Shown: positions 30,279 to 38,700 of the stretch, piece after piece
Layout: the number at the start of each line of letters is the position of its first letter
Position numbering within the stretch: position 1 is the stretch's first letter
Origin: Peribacillus frigoritolerans
Lineage (GTDB): Bacteria > Bacillota > Bacilli > Bacillales > DSM-1321
Assembly: GCF_040250305.1 (NCBI RefSeq)
Contig: NZ_CP158190.1
Span: 4,930,001 to 4,994,000 of the forward strand
Length of the DNA: 64,000 nt
Reading direction: 5' to 3'
Translations under genes and position numbers: made by a program
The notes under the pieces: generated by a model
Told to the model about the DNA's origin: nothing
Databases searched by the model: none
The model's input: only the letters and a program-made list of their open reading frames with translations

Positions 30279-31181
30279 TACGGAAACTTGCGCTTCTTCA
30301 TGTACCTTGCTTTTCTTTTCATCTTTTAAGAACATCATCAAACCACCCAATATGATTGTGCCTCCCAGGACCTGCGTCCAGAGTATCGGTTCATCTAATA
30401 TGAAGTAAGCCAGAATTGTCGCTCCCACCGGTTCAAGTAAGATTCCCATCGAAAGCGTCGAAGTGCTTAACCACTTTAGTGACCAATTGAATAAAGAATG
30501 CCCTAATAAAGTCGGGAAAATCGCAAGCAAAACGAAATAGATCCAATCGGAAGCAGGATAAGGCGCCAATGCCTCTTCCTTGAAGATCACATAGAAAAAC
30601 AATGCGACAGTACTGATTGCATACACGACAAATGTATATGTTATAGAAGAGATACGTTTACGAACATTTTGACCAAACAGTAAATAACCGGTTACCAGCG
30701 CACATGCGATAAGCGAAAGAATATCTCCCCAAAGCGCCATACCGCTAATTCTCAAATCGCCCCAGCTAATGACGAGGCTGCCTGCTATCGCAATGATGCC
30801 GCTCAATATCGCCTTCATTGAAAATCTCTCTTTAAAAAACAGGTAAGCTCCGGCAAAAGCGAATAAAGGCTGAAGGGTGACAAGCACAGTTGAACTCGCG
30901 ACCGAAGTGTAATTAAGCGATTCAAACCATAAAATAAAATGAAAAGCCAAAAACACGCCTGCCGCAATCGAATACAGCCAATCCTTTTTTTCAATGAATT
31001 TAAGTTCATGGCGGTATTTCATCAAGAATACTGGCAACATAAGTAGGACAGTAAATAATAAACGGTAAAAAGCGATAACACCCGATGGAGCGGTCGCCAA
31101 TTTAACAAGGATGGCCGAAAACGATACGGATGCCACACCGATTGCCAACGCTACATAGGGATTCACTTTTGGCATTTGCAC
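30276..31181 (-). CDS. EamA/DMT-family transporter
   Basis: 301-aa membrane protein with ten predicted segments in two EamA repeats (about residues 10-140 and 155-290). Family members export amino acids or metabolites; substrate not predictable. The GTG start at 31181 has AAAGGAGG 7 nt upstream; an ATG two codons later is the alternative. Charged Lys/Glu-rich C-terminus. Confidence 0.88.
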   Translation of the reverse strand: MQMPKVNPYVALAIGVASVSFSAILVKLATAPSGVIAFYRLLFTVLLMLPVFLMKYRHELKFIEKKDWLYSIAAGVFLAFHFILWFESLNYTSVASSTVLVTLQPLFAFAGAYLFFKERFSMKAILSGIIAIAGSLVISWGDLRISGMALWGDILSLIACALVTGYLLFGQNVRKRISSITYTFVVYAISTVALFFYVIFKEEALAPYPASDWIYFVLLAIFPTLLGHSLFNWSLKWLSTSTLSMGILLEPVGATILAYFILDEPILWTQVLGGTIILGGLMMFLKDEKKSKVHEEAQVSV

Positions 31182-31327
31182 TCAAATTCCTCCTTTCAAA
31201 CGGAATTACATTTCATTGAACTCTATTCTACTATGTTAAAATCATTAGGGTAGTTTTTTTTGAAAAACGGGTATATGGCAACAGACGATCTTATTCTTCG
31301 ATAATAATTCGGAAGTGGTGAAACAAA

Positions 31328-32035
31328 ATGGAATGGACATTCGACCCTCAATCGGAACTGCAAATCCTTATCAAATTGGGAATTTCAGCTCTCCTTGGAC
31401 TAATTATCGGACTCGAGCGAGAAATGAAACGAAAACCCGTAGGATTAAAAACAAGCCTGGTCATTTCTATCGTGAGCTGTTTATTAACGATCGTTTCCAT
31501 GGAATCCGCTTATAAATTCCCAGGGAGCGATGACGTAAATATCACAATGGATCCCTTGCGTCTAGCGGCCCAAATCGTTTCTGGCGTAGGCTTTATCGGT
31601 GCTGGCGTCATTCTCCGGAGGGACAACAACAGCATATCCGGTTTAACGACAGCCGCCATCATCTGGGGAGCTGCGGGAATCGGAATCGCCGTTGGAGCTG
31701 GATTTTTCCTCGAGGCCATAGCGGGCGTCATCCTATTGATCATAAGTGTCGAATTGGTGCCCGCAATCGTCACCTGGCTCGGACCCATGAAGTTACGGCA
31801 AAAAGAAATCTTTCTGCAGCTGGTCGTACAAAATAAAGATGACATTGCCGTCGTACTGAAAAAAATCAAAGACGAAAAAATATTCATCAAAAACCTTAGA
31901 ATCAAAGATGTCGCAAATGACAACCACCTCTTGACACTTAAAGTTCTGGTCGATCATAAAGTCAGAACATCTGAAGTGTATTACACCGTTTCCAACCTTA
32001 AGGAGATTGAAAGGGTAGAGATCGAAAATGCATAA
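31328..32035 (+). CDS. MgtC/SapB family membrane protein
   Basis: 235-aa protein. The N-terminal MgtC domain (about residues 10-150) has four to five membrane segments with ALLGLIIGLERE, GVGFIGAGVILRR and GLTTAAIIWGAAGIG. The C-terminal 80 residues look like a soluble ACT-like domain. Members modulate magnesium homeostasis or ATP synthase in pathogens; the role in Bacillaceae is unclear. Terminator directly after. Confidence 0.9.
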   Translation: MEWTFDPQSELQILIKLGISALLGLIIGLEREMKRKPVGLKTSLVISIVSCLLTIVSMESAYKFPGSDDVNITMDPLRLAAQIVSGVGFIGAGVILRRDNNSISGLTTAAIIWGAAGIGIAVGAGFFLEAIAGVILLIISVELVPAIVTWLGPMKLRQKEIFLQLVVQNKDDIAVVLKKIKDEKIFIKNLRIKDVANDNHLLTLKVLVDHKVRTSEVYYTVSNLKEIERVEIENA

Positions 32036-32036
32036 T

Positions 32037-32072
32037 AAAAAAACCGTTTGATTACCCTCAAACGGTTTTTTT
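32037..32072 (+). terminator. intrinsic terminator of the mgtC-like gene
   Basis: Stem AAACCGTTTGA / TCAAACGGTTT with 6-nt loop and T-run. Confidence 0.9.
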
Positions 32073-32102
32073 ATCATTTTTGCAAAAATCTCATATTTTA
32101 TA

Positions 32103-32130
32103 TTGACTTTTCGCCAAAATCCGATAAAAT
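32103..32130 (+). promoter_or_regulatory. promoter of tRNA-Ala(GGC)
   Basis: TTGACT, 16-nt spacer, TAAAAT, 20 bp before the tRNA. Confidence 0.7.
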
Positions 32131-32149
32131 AATTATTGTACCTCAATTC

Positions 32150-32222
32150 GGGGCATTAGCTCAGCTGGGAGAGCGCTACGCTGGCAGCGTAGAGGTCAGC
32201 GGTTCGATCCCGCTATGCTCCA
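32150..32222 (+). tRNA. tRNA-Ala(GGC)
   Basis: 73 nt, GGC anticodon in a 7-nt loop between CTACG and CGTAG; CCA not encoded. A lone tRNA gene with its own promoter and terminator. Confidence 0.94.
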
Positions 32223-32227
32223 TATCC

Positions 32228-32256
32228 AAAAACCCTTGCGTAGCAAGGGTTTTTTT
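32228..32256 (+). terminator. terminator of tRNA-Ala(GGC)
   Basis: Stem AAACCCTTGC / GCAAGGGTTT with GTA loop and T-run. Confidence 0.9.
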
Positions 32257-32265
32257 CTTTGGCTT

Positions 32266-32382
32266 TTAAAAAAATACTTCATAGTGATCATATGAATCAT
32301 CACAATCTACATATATACATTTTAGGTTGTGTGCTCCAGCAGTGGGCTTAACCTTTCCGAAAGTATGAAACAATTCCCGCCA
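32266..32382 (-). pseudogene. C-terminal gene remnant, unknown family
   Basis: An open stretch of 38 codons reads WRELFHTFGKVKPTAGAH, then IYVDCDDSYDHYEVFF and a stop. Composition and flow look like real protein, but a stop lies immediately upstream and no ATG or ribosome-binding site is seen (a TTG at codon 4 has only GGCGGGAA before it). Sits between the tRNA terminator and a hairpin. Probably the tail of a lost gene; chance cannot be excluded. Confidence 0.3.
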
Positions 32383-32415
32383 TCATCGCGAAGGAGTTAA
32401 GAATCCTTTCATTAA

Positions 32416-32452
32416 GAAAGTGCCTACCCCCTTTAAGGAAGTAGGCACTTTC
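32416..32452 (-). terminator. terminator hairpin downstream of the aminotransferase gene
   Basis: 12-bp perfect stem GAAAGTGCCTAC / GTAGGCACTTTC; only a weak T-run follows. Confidence 0.65.
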
Positions 32453-32510
32453 AAAATCCATTTTCAAAAAAGCATCGAAATAACTAATAGATTAATTAAC
32501 TAACAATCCT

Positions 32511-33722
32511 TCAGGGCAATCTATTCAAAAAAGATGCGATAAGCTGTCCTAGTCTTCGAATTCCCTCGAATATTTCTTTCTCATTGGCATAACTGAACGA
32601 AAGCCGGATAAACTCGGTTCCATCGTTTTGATCCAAGAAAAAGTATTTCCCTGGAACATATGAAATACCCTCAGCAAGAGCCTGTGATAATAAATGCGAC
32701 GTATCCACACCTGGAATTCTCACCCATACAAAGTAACCGCCATCTGGTACATACCATGAAACGGATTCTGGAAGAAATTGTTCCATCGAAAGGATTAACG
32801 CATTACATTTAGAACGATACACATCTTTTAGTAGGTCGAGCCGTTTATCAAAATCGGCGTTTTCTAAGTATACAGCCATTGTACTTTGAGCAAATGGATG
32901 GTCTAAATCTTTTTTAAACCACTCTAAAGCCTTAATGAATTCACTTTCTCCCGCTATCCATCCAATCCGCATTCCTGGCGCAACAACCTTGGATAAGGAC
33001 CCAACATGGAGGACCCGCCCGCGTTCATCAATAGATTTTATTGGCACCGGATTTTGATCGAAGGATAATTCTCCGTACGCATCATCCTCTAGAATTAGAA
33101 AATCAAACTCGATGGAAAGCTCCAATAAATGCTTCCGGCGCTCAATTGTCATAGTCGTGCCAGTTGGATTTTGAAAGCTTGGGATAGTATAAAGAAAACG
33201 CGGGAGGGTTAGACCTTTACACTTCCTTTCATCCAGCATTTCTTTTAATCGGTATGTTTGGATCCCCTGTTCATCTATAGGTATACTGATAATCTGCTTC
33301 GTATAGTTTTGAAAAATCTCTAAAGCCTCCATATAGGTGGGAGACTCTACCGCTACGACCGCTTTATCATCAAGAAGAATGCGGGCAATGAGATCAATCC
33401 CCTGGCAAGCTCCTGATGTAATCAAAAGCTGTTCTTCCAAAATGCAAATTCCACGCTCTGCCAATCTTTTATGGATTTGCTGCTTTAGTTTTGGAATTCG
33501 TGGACTTCCGAGATAATGGAGCGGCAAATCCTGCTCCTCATCAAGAAGTCTGGCTACAGCTACCTTGAGCTCCTCAGCAGGAACGAGAGCAGGATCAGGA
33601 TAACCTGAACTCAAGCGAATACAATCATCCGGCAGATTTGGCATCCATGCACCGGGCGGATCATTCTTAAGTGCCGCTTTAATGTTTTGAGAAAAAAAAG
33701 ATTCAACATTCACTTCAACCAT
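32511..33722 (-). CDS. PLP-dependent aminotransferase (class I/II, 2-aminoadipate/LysN-like)
   Basis: 403-aa fold-type I enzyme without a MocR DNA-binding domain. Cofactor motifs SGACQGIDL, PSFQNPTGT, LEDDAYGE, and the Schiff-base lysine in GSLSKVVAPGMRIGW are complete. Closest in pattern to 2-aminoadipate/aromatic transaminases; the real amino donor is unknown. ATG at 33722 has GGAAGGG upstream and is preferred over one five codons earlier. Monocistronic. Confidence 0.86.
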   Translation of the reverse strand: MVEVNVESFFSQNIKAALKNDPPGAWMPNLPDDCIRLSSGYPDPALVPAEELKVAVARLLDEEQDLPLHYLGSPRIPKLKQQIHKRLAERGICILEEQLLITSGACQGIDLIARILLDDKAVVAVESPTYMEALEIFQNYTKQIISIPIDEQGIQTYRLKEMLDERKCKGLTLPRFLYTIPSFQNPTGTTMTIERRKHLLELSIEFDFLILEDDAYGELSFDQNPVPIKSIDERGRVLHVGSLSKVVAPGMRIGWIAGESEFIKALEWFKKDLDHPFAQSTMAVYLENADFDKRLDLLKDVYRSKCNALILSMEQFLPESVSWYVPDGGYFVWVRIPGVDTSHLLSQALAEGISYVPGKYFFLDQNDGTEFIRLSFSYANEKEIFEGIRRLGQLIASFLNRLP

Positions 33723-33989
33723 ACACCCTTCCGTCAATCAAATCTTAATTGATACTCGTGATTTTTGAAGATAGACCCCTTATTTTATATAAGCATAAAT
33801 CTTTTGTAGAAACACTCTAAATTAATTTTAATTTTTCTCTAATGAGAGACAACAATCACTCTTTGCAAATTCCGAAGTCCCTTTTACAAAGACTTTCTTT
33901 GTCGCTCCAATGCAATTTTAACTTATGTGTGTATGGATGAGGTCGTTATTTTCGTCATCAGTATCTGTAAAGCTGATTAAAAGAACGAA

Positions 33990-34021
33990 AAAATAAAGAA
34001 AGGCAGATCGTCCGCCTTTCT
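33990..34021 (-). terminator. terminator of the VOC/yjbR-remnant transcript
   Basis: Minus-strand stem AGAAAGGC / GCCTTTCT followed by a T-rich run. Confidence 0.75.
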
Positions 34022-34192
34022 TCACTTTTTATGCAACTCATTGCATTTCTTAACCAATCGCTTCGGTGCCGCACGTAAATAGGCTTCTTGAATCAGATAG
34101 GTCAATTCATCCCAGTCTTCCCTATCCGGATTTTGAATAGAGACCCAACCGTTATGTCCTATATATGGAGTTTTATCAACTCTATTTTGCAT
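34022..34192 (-). pseudogene. truncated MmcQ/YjbR-family gene (C-terminal half)
   Basis: A 56-codon frame carries VDKTPYIGHNGWVSIQ, WDELTYLIQEAYLRAAPKRL, the C-terminal hallmark of the YjbR/MmcQ family (about 110-120 aa in full). The N-terminal half is missing. It can start at an ATG that overlaps the end of the VOC gene by 11 nt, but this ATG lacks a ribosome-binding site of its own. Probably the remnant of a deletion that joined it to the VOC gene. Confidence 0.7.
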
Positions 34193-34577
34193 TCACATCA
34201 GGTTGATGAATTCCAAAAGTATTGCCTTCGGTATCAATATAGTATCCTTGCCAAGCCATTCCGGGCAGGGCAAATATGGGCATTGCGACCTTGCCGCCAT
34301 TCCCAATAATTTTAGCTTCCGTTAAATCGTAATTTTCCACTTCCATGGTACAAGCAAATGCATTTAATGCTTGGTGTGTTTCCGGCGGAGCACTATGACG
34401 CTGCATCAAAGCACCATCGATCCCAGGTTCTTTCTCATCGCCAGTTACTGCTCCATAGTAAGGCACTCCCGCATAATCACTCCAGTCTTGAAATGTCCAT
34501 CCGAATACCTCTCCATAAAACTTCTTTGCCCGTTCCATGTCATTCACATGAATTTCGAAATGAACTATTCTACCCAT
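34182..34577 (-). CDS. VOC (glyoxalase/bleomycin-resistance) family protein
   Basis: 131-aa single-VOC-module protein, MGRIVHFEIHVNDMERAKKFY at the start and YIDTEGNTFGIHQ at the end. Metal-ligand type His and Glu residues are placed as in the family (His7, Glu near 121). Substrate unknown. AGGAGGAAA ribosome-binding site. Its stop lies inside the start of the YjbR remnant. Confidence 0.86.
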   Translation of the reverse strand: MGRIVHFEIHVNDMERAKKFYGEVFGWTFQDWSDYAGVPYYGAVTGDEKEPGIDGALMQRHSAPPETHQALNAFACTMEVENYDLTEAKIIGNGGKVAMPIFALPGMAWQGYYIDTEGNTFGIHQPDVNAK

Positions 34578-34861
34578 GATTTCCTCCTAATTTAAACAAG
34601 AATTAACCATATCCTTAAATTATTCAGTCTGCGTTAGCTTACAAATGCCCATTTATTTTTAAAATTAAATGGAAATAAATTCAAATAAATTAGAGCTTCA
34701 CCCTACATCCTGTCATAACTTTTTAGAAAGACCACAGGAACCCTATTAAATCTCGTTTGTTCCGACCAACCGTTTGTATATAAAATATTTGCGAAACTAT
34801 GCGTATATTTTTGTGAAAGTTTGACGAGACTGCTAGTAAATAATTCTAGGAGGTTATCAAA

Positions 34862-35092
34862 ATGTTTAGATTCGGGAAGAGAAAGCCGCGGAGCAAGGTC
34901 GGTAAATTAATAGATAAGCACGGATATACACAAGAGGAGTTTGTAAGTGCGTCCGGAATCTCACGCAATACGATAAGCAGAGTTTGCAGCGACCCTAAGT
35001 ATGTGCCGTCAGCCGGGGTTTTAAAGAAAATCATGAAGGCGGTTCGAAGTATAGATGCTGGCGCCAAGGCAGATGACTACTTTGATTTGTAA
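34862..35092 (+). CDS. small helix-turn-helix (XRE-like) regulator
   Basis: 76-aa basic DNA-binding protein. After a basic tail (MFRFGKRKPRSK) there is an HTH: VGKLIDKHGYTQEEFVSASG followed by ISRNTISRVC. AGGAGG precedes the ATG. Size and isolation resemble regulators carried by mobile elements, but no integrase or repeats are near. Target unknown. Confidence 0.75.
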   Translation: MFRFGKRKPRSKVGKLIDKHGYTQEEFVSASGISRNTISRVCSDPKYVPSAGVLKKIMKAVRSIDAGAKADDYFDL

Positions 35093-35129
35093 AAAGGCCC
35101 TAGCTTATGGCCGGGGCTAAATGTATTAT

Positions 35130-35253
35130 TCAATTCTTGTTCATACTCTCCTTAATCCAAGCTTTCCTTTCGCTGGAATTAGGGCATGTCCTTAACTTCA
35201 AAAGCATATCCTCCCACTTTGAAGTCAATTACTTTCAAATAAAATACCTTCAT
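35130..35253 (-). pseudogene. possible frameshifted small gene
   Basis: From ATG 35253 the frame reads MKVFYLKVIDFKVGGYAFEV, then stops; a shift of frame continues it as PNSSERKAWIKESMNKN to 35130. Joined, it looks like a 40-aa protein tail. No ribosome-binding site. Weak evidence. Confidence 0.2.
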
Positions 35254-35301
35254 TCCAACGGCCCCAGCTTTTCAAAGTTCAGGTGAAAAAGCTCATATGT
35301 T

Positions 35302-35336
35302 AAAATCCTCCGCTTCTAATGGAAGCGGGGGATTTT
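35302..35336. repeat. inverted repeat / hairpin
   Basis: AAAATCCTCCGCTTC / GGAAGCGGGGGATTTT arms with a 4-nt loop. The T-tract is short, so a terminator role is uncertain; such hairpins also occur at ends of IS200/IS605 elements. Confidence 0.5.
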
Positions 35337-35374
35337 CATCATTCTCGGATAATATGCTTATAGCTAACGGTTCT

Positions 35375-35422
35375 TTTGTCGCTTTTAGACAAACCCTGCA
35401 GGAATTGTTAAAAAGCGACAAA
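35375..35422. repeat. 12-bp perfect inverted repeat
   Basis: TTTGTCGCTTTT and AAAAGCGACAAA separated by 24 nt, just downstream of the 54-aa minus-strand gene. May be its transcript end. Confidence 0.55.
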
Positions 35423-35443
35423 GGGTTATGTATTCCGCCTCAG

Positions 35444-35608
35444 CTATTTTCGACTAACCATTTTCTTAATGAACTGAACCACAGGTGACACAATGGATTC
35501 ATGTACATTCGTAAGGGCATAACCGATCAGCCCCATTATTATCAGGGCCATTATTAATCCTATTATCAATCCTGATGTTTCTCTAAGTTCTTCAAGTACA
35601 GCATCCAT
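35444..35608 (-). CDS. 54-aa single-pass membrane protein, unknown
   Basis: ATG at 35608 follows GGAGGATAAGG. The product has an acidic start (MDAVLEELRET), a hydrophobic helix (SGLIIGLIMALIIMGLIGYA) and a basic end (FIKKMVSRK), giving one membrane segment with a positive C-terminus. A SigA-like promoter is seen at 35729-35757. No family recognised; holin-like or toxin-like size, but no partner gene or antisense RNA is evident. Confidence 0.6.
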   Translation of the reverse strand: MDAVLEELRETSGLIIGLIMALIIMGLIGYALTNVHESIVSPVVQFIKKMVSRK

Positions 35609-35728
35609 TCCTTATCCTCCCCGGCTTGCCGATGCACTTATTTTTACGGTTTTTCACCGATTTTACGTCTGAAAGCTTCATTTATCGTTTTTTCTTCGAA
35701 CATTGACCGATTCTGTTAAATAAGGTTC

Positions 35729-35757
35729 ATTATAACGCATTGGATGATTATGGTCGA
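35729..35757 (-). promoter_or_regulatory. candidate promoter of the 54-aa gene
   Basis: Minus strand TCGACC, 17-nt spacer, TATAAT. Confidence 0.5.
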
Positions 35758-36017
35758 GCTGCCACTTTTAAACGCATTCATTGAAGGCCTACACCATCAT
35801 CGCTCACTAATAAAGGCTTTACCTCTAGCGTTTCTCTTTAAGTCAAAAGATAAACCTTCGTTTCATCTGAACATTCAAGGAGATATGTAAACCTTTTCAT
35901 TTGTCCAAAACCGACAAACAAAAGACAGAATTATTGTTTTTTAAGAACATTGAGAATATTGTCGAAAAACCTTAAGCTTAATTTAAGAAATACATCTTCT
36001 TAGGGGGTGCGCTTTAT

Positions 36018-36935
36018 ATGGAAGCCATTACAAGGGACTTTTTCTTATTTTTATCTAAGAATAACCTGCTTAATAATATTGCTAAAAAAAGCGGAGGAAA
36101 TTTTGCTGCTGGAAAGATCATTGGGGGAACTGATTTCCAAAGTTCCATTAAATTCATTAAACAACTTAATAATAGCGGCTTGTCGGTTACAGTCGACCAT
36201 CTTGGGGAATTCGTTGATTCCAAGGAAGTGACCCTGGAACGTACGGCAGAATGCATCGAAACCATCGAAATGATCAGCAGGGAAAAACTTGATTCACAGG
36301 TTTCTCTGAAGATGACTTCTTTGGGACTTGATATCGATCATAAACTCGTGATTGAGAATATGACGAAAATTCTTGATACAGCCGAAAAACATAAAGTCAT
36401 GGTCACGATCGATATGGAAGATGAAGTTCGCTGTCAGGCGACAATCGATATCTTCAGGCAGTTCAAAGAAAAATACAGCTGCATAAGTACTGTTCTGCAA
36501 GCATATTTATTCCGCACAGAGAAGGATTTGGAGGACCTTGCCCAATATAAGCCATTCCTGCGTCTCGTAAAGGGTGCCTATAAGGAATCTCCCGAGGTGG
36601 CTTTTCCTGAAAAAGATGATGTAGACGAAAACTATAAAAAGTTGATCAAGCAAAGTCTTCTTAACGGAAATTACACCGCCATTGCCTCACATGATGACAA
36701 AATCATCGAATATACAAAAGAGCTGGCCAAGAAGTTTGACATTCCAAATACACAATTCGAATTTCAAATGCTTTATGGCATGAGAAACAAGACCCAATAC
36801 GAGTTGGTCAAGCAAGGTTACAAAATGCGCGTTTATGTACCATATGGTCTGGATTGGTATGGATACTTCATGAGAAGGCTTGCAGAAAGGCCATCCAATA
36901 TTGCCTTTGCCTTCAAAGGGATGGTCAGAAGCTAA
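36018..36935 (+). CDS. putB: proline dehydrogenase PutB
   Basis: 305-aa FAD enzyme of the monofunctional Gram-positive type (B. subtilis PutB is 303 aa) converting proline to pyrroline-5-carboxylate. TIM-barrel motifs FRLVKGAYKE-like (LRLVKGAYKESPEVAFP), ASHDDKI, FEFQMLYGMR, and the C-terminal YVPYGLDWYGYFMRRLAERP with substrate-binding residues are intact. First gene of putB-putC-putP. Confidence 0.94.
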   Translation: MEAITRDFFLFLSKNNLLNNIAKKSGGNFAAGKIIGGTDFQSSIKFIKQLNNSGLSVTVDHLGEFVDSKEVTLERTAECIETIEMISREKLDSQVSLKMTSLGLDIDHKLVIENMTKILDTAEKHKVMVTIDMEDEVRCQATIDIFRQFKEKYSCISTVLQAYLFRTEKDLEDLAQYKPFLRLVKGAYKESPEVAFPEKDDVDENYKKLIKQSLLNGNYTAIASHDDKIIEYTKELAKKFDIPNTQFEFQMLYGMRNKTQYELVKQGYKMRVYVPYGLDWYGYFMRRLAERPSNIAFAFKGMVRS

Positions 36936-36992
36936 ATATACATTCAACATTATTAATTGCTACAAAAAATCTATTAAAAGGTGTGATTATCA

Positions 36993-38534
36993 ATGATTTC
37001 ATATAAACACGAACCATTTGTCGATTTTACAAACGAGGAAAACAAAAAAGCATATCAGGAAGCCCTTCAAACTGTTGAGGGCTACTTAGGGCAAGACTAC
37101 CCTCTTTATATCGGTGCAGAGCAAGTGACGACCGATGAGAAAATCGTTTCATATAACCCTGCAGATAAGCAAGAGGTCATCGGACGAGTATCGAAAGCGA
37201 ATAGGGATCTTGCTGAAAAAGCCATGCAGGAAGCTGTTACCGCTTTTGAAAGCTGGAAAAAAGTGAAGCCGGAAATCCGCGCTGACGTTTTGTTCAAAGC
37301 GGCTGCCATCATTCGCAGACGCAAGCATGAATTCTCTGCGTTATTGACGAAAGAAGCGGGAAAACCTTGGAATGAGGCTGATGCGGATACAGCGGAAGCG
37401 ATCGATTTCCTTGAATTCTATGCCCGTCAAATGCTGACTCTTAAAGATGGTGTGCCTGTTCAAAGCCGTCCAGGAGAATTCAACCGCTATGATTATATTC
37501 CATTAGGGGTCGGCATCATCATTTCTCCTTGGAACTTCCCATTTGCGATTATGGCAGGTACAGCTGTTGCCGCTATCGTTACTGGTAACACAATCCTTTT
37601 GAAACCAGCTTCTACTACTCCTATCGTTGCTGCGAAATTCGTTGAAGTGATGCTTGAAGCCGGCCTTCCAGCAGGTGTATTGAATTTCGTTCCAGGAAGC
37701 GGAGCAGAGGTCGGCGACTACCTGGTCGATCATCCTAAAACACGTTTCATTTCCTTCACAGGTTCACGTGATGTAGGACTGCGCATTTACAAACGTGCTT
37801 CAGAAGTGAACGAAGGCCAAATTTGGCTGAAGCGTGTCATCGCTGAAATGGGCGGAAAAGATACAATCGTTGTCGACAAAGAGGCAGATCTTGAATTGGC
37901 GGCTCAATCGATCGTGAAATCTGCATTTGGCTTCTCTGGACAAAAATGTTCTGCTTGTTCCCGTGCTGTCATCGTTGAAGATGTATATGATCAAGTATTA
38001 GCTCGCGCTGTTGAATTAACAAAACAACTTACAGTTGGTAATCCTGTAGAAAATCATTTCATGGGACCGGTTATCGATCAAGCGGCTTTTGACAAAATCA
38101 TGAGCTATATTGAAATCGGGAACCAAGAAGGACGCATTCTGACTGGCGGAGAAGGAGATAGCTCTAAAGGCTACTTCGTTCAACCGACAATCGTTGCCGA
38201 TGTCGATCCGCAAGCCCGCTTGATGCAAGAAGAAATCTTCGGACCAGTCGTTGCCTTCACAAAAGCAAAGGACTTTAACGAAGCACTTGAGATTGCCAAT
38301 AACACTGAATATGGTTTGACTGGGGCTGTCATTACGACAAATCGCCTTAACATGGAAAAAGCACGCGAAGAATTCCATGTCGGGAACTTGTATTTCAACC
38401 GCGGCTGTACTGGTGCAATCGTAGGTTATCAGCCATTCGGCGGGTTCAACATGTCAGGAACTGATTCCAAGGCAGGCGGACCGGACTACTTGCAGCTTCA
38501 TATGCAAGCAAAAACAACATCCGAAACATTCTGA
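36993..38534 (+). CDS. putC: L-glutamate gamma-semialdehyde dehydrogenase PutC (RocA family)
   Basis: 513-aa NAD-dependent aldehyde dehydrogenase finishing proline oxidation to glutamate. Catalytic Cys in [11 protein letters not shown], general-base Glu in AEMGGKDT, and [12 protein letters not shown] are present. 57 bp after putB, GGTGTGAT ribosome-binding site. Length is that of the RocA/PutC family. Confidence 0.95.
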   Translation: MISYKHEPFVDFTNEENKKAYQEALQTVEGYLGQDYPLYIGAEQVTTDEKIVSYNPADKQEVIGRVSKANRDLAEKAMQEAVTAFESWKKVKPEIRADVLFKAAAIIRRRKHEFSALLTKEAGKPWNEADADTAEAIDFLEFYARQMLTLKDGVPVQSRPGEFNRYDYIPLGVGIIISPWNFPFAIMAGTAVAAIVTGNTILLKPASTTPIVAAKFVEVMLEAGLPAGVLNFVPGSGAEVGDYLVDHPKTRFISFTGSRDVGLRIYKRASEVNEGQIWLKRVIAEMGGKDTIVVDKEADLELAAQSIVKSAFGFSGQKCSACSRAVIVEDVYDQVLARAVELTKQLTVGNPVENHFMGPVIDQAAFDKIMSYIEIGNQEGRILTGGEGDSSKGYFVQPTIVADVDPQARLMQEEIFGPVVAFTKAKDFNEALEIANNTEYGLTGAVITTNRLNMEKAREEFHVGNLYFNRGCTGAIVGYQPFGGFNMSGTDSKAGGPDYLQLHMQAKTTSETF

Positions 38535-38577
38535 TAATGTTCCATTGAACTATTTGAAGATGATTTGAAACCCCTAT

Positions 38578-38611
38578 GGTTTTCGTATCCTCCATTCTGG
38601 ATACGGAAACC
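38578..38611 (+). other. strong hairpin between putC and putP
   Basis: 13-bp stem GGTTTTCGTATCC / GGATACGGAAACC (one mismatch pair) with an 8-nt loop and no T-run. Could be an mRNA processing or stability element separating the two parts of the operon. Confidence 0.6.
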
Positions 38612-38700
38612 AAAATGAAGTTAAATGGAGGAAGTGACAAATAGGTTGCTTCCTCTTTTAAAACAAAAAATTATATATTTCATCACGAAGGGAGTCTTTT

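Larger units (their letters stand above)
35093..36017. other. 925-bp gene-poor region
   Basis: Between the HTH gene and putB. Holds one likely small gene on the minus strand (35444-35608) with a candidate promoter, one possible degraded gene (35130-35253) and two inverted repeats (35302-35336, 35375-35422). No larger coding frame is credible; the stretch 35760-36000 shows nothing recognised. Confidence 0.6.

Noticed and set aside
35297..35488. 63-aa plus-strand frame beginning MLKSSASNGSGGF
   Set aside because: It crosses the hairpin at 35302-35336 and the inverted repeat, has no ribosome-binding site and overlaps the better supported 54-aa gene on the other strand.
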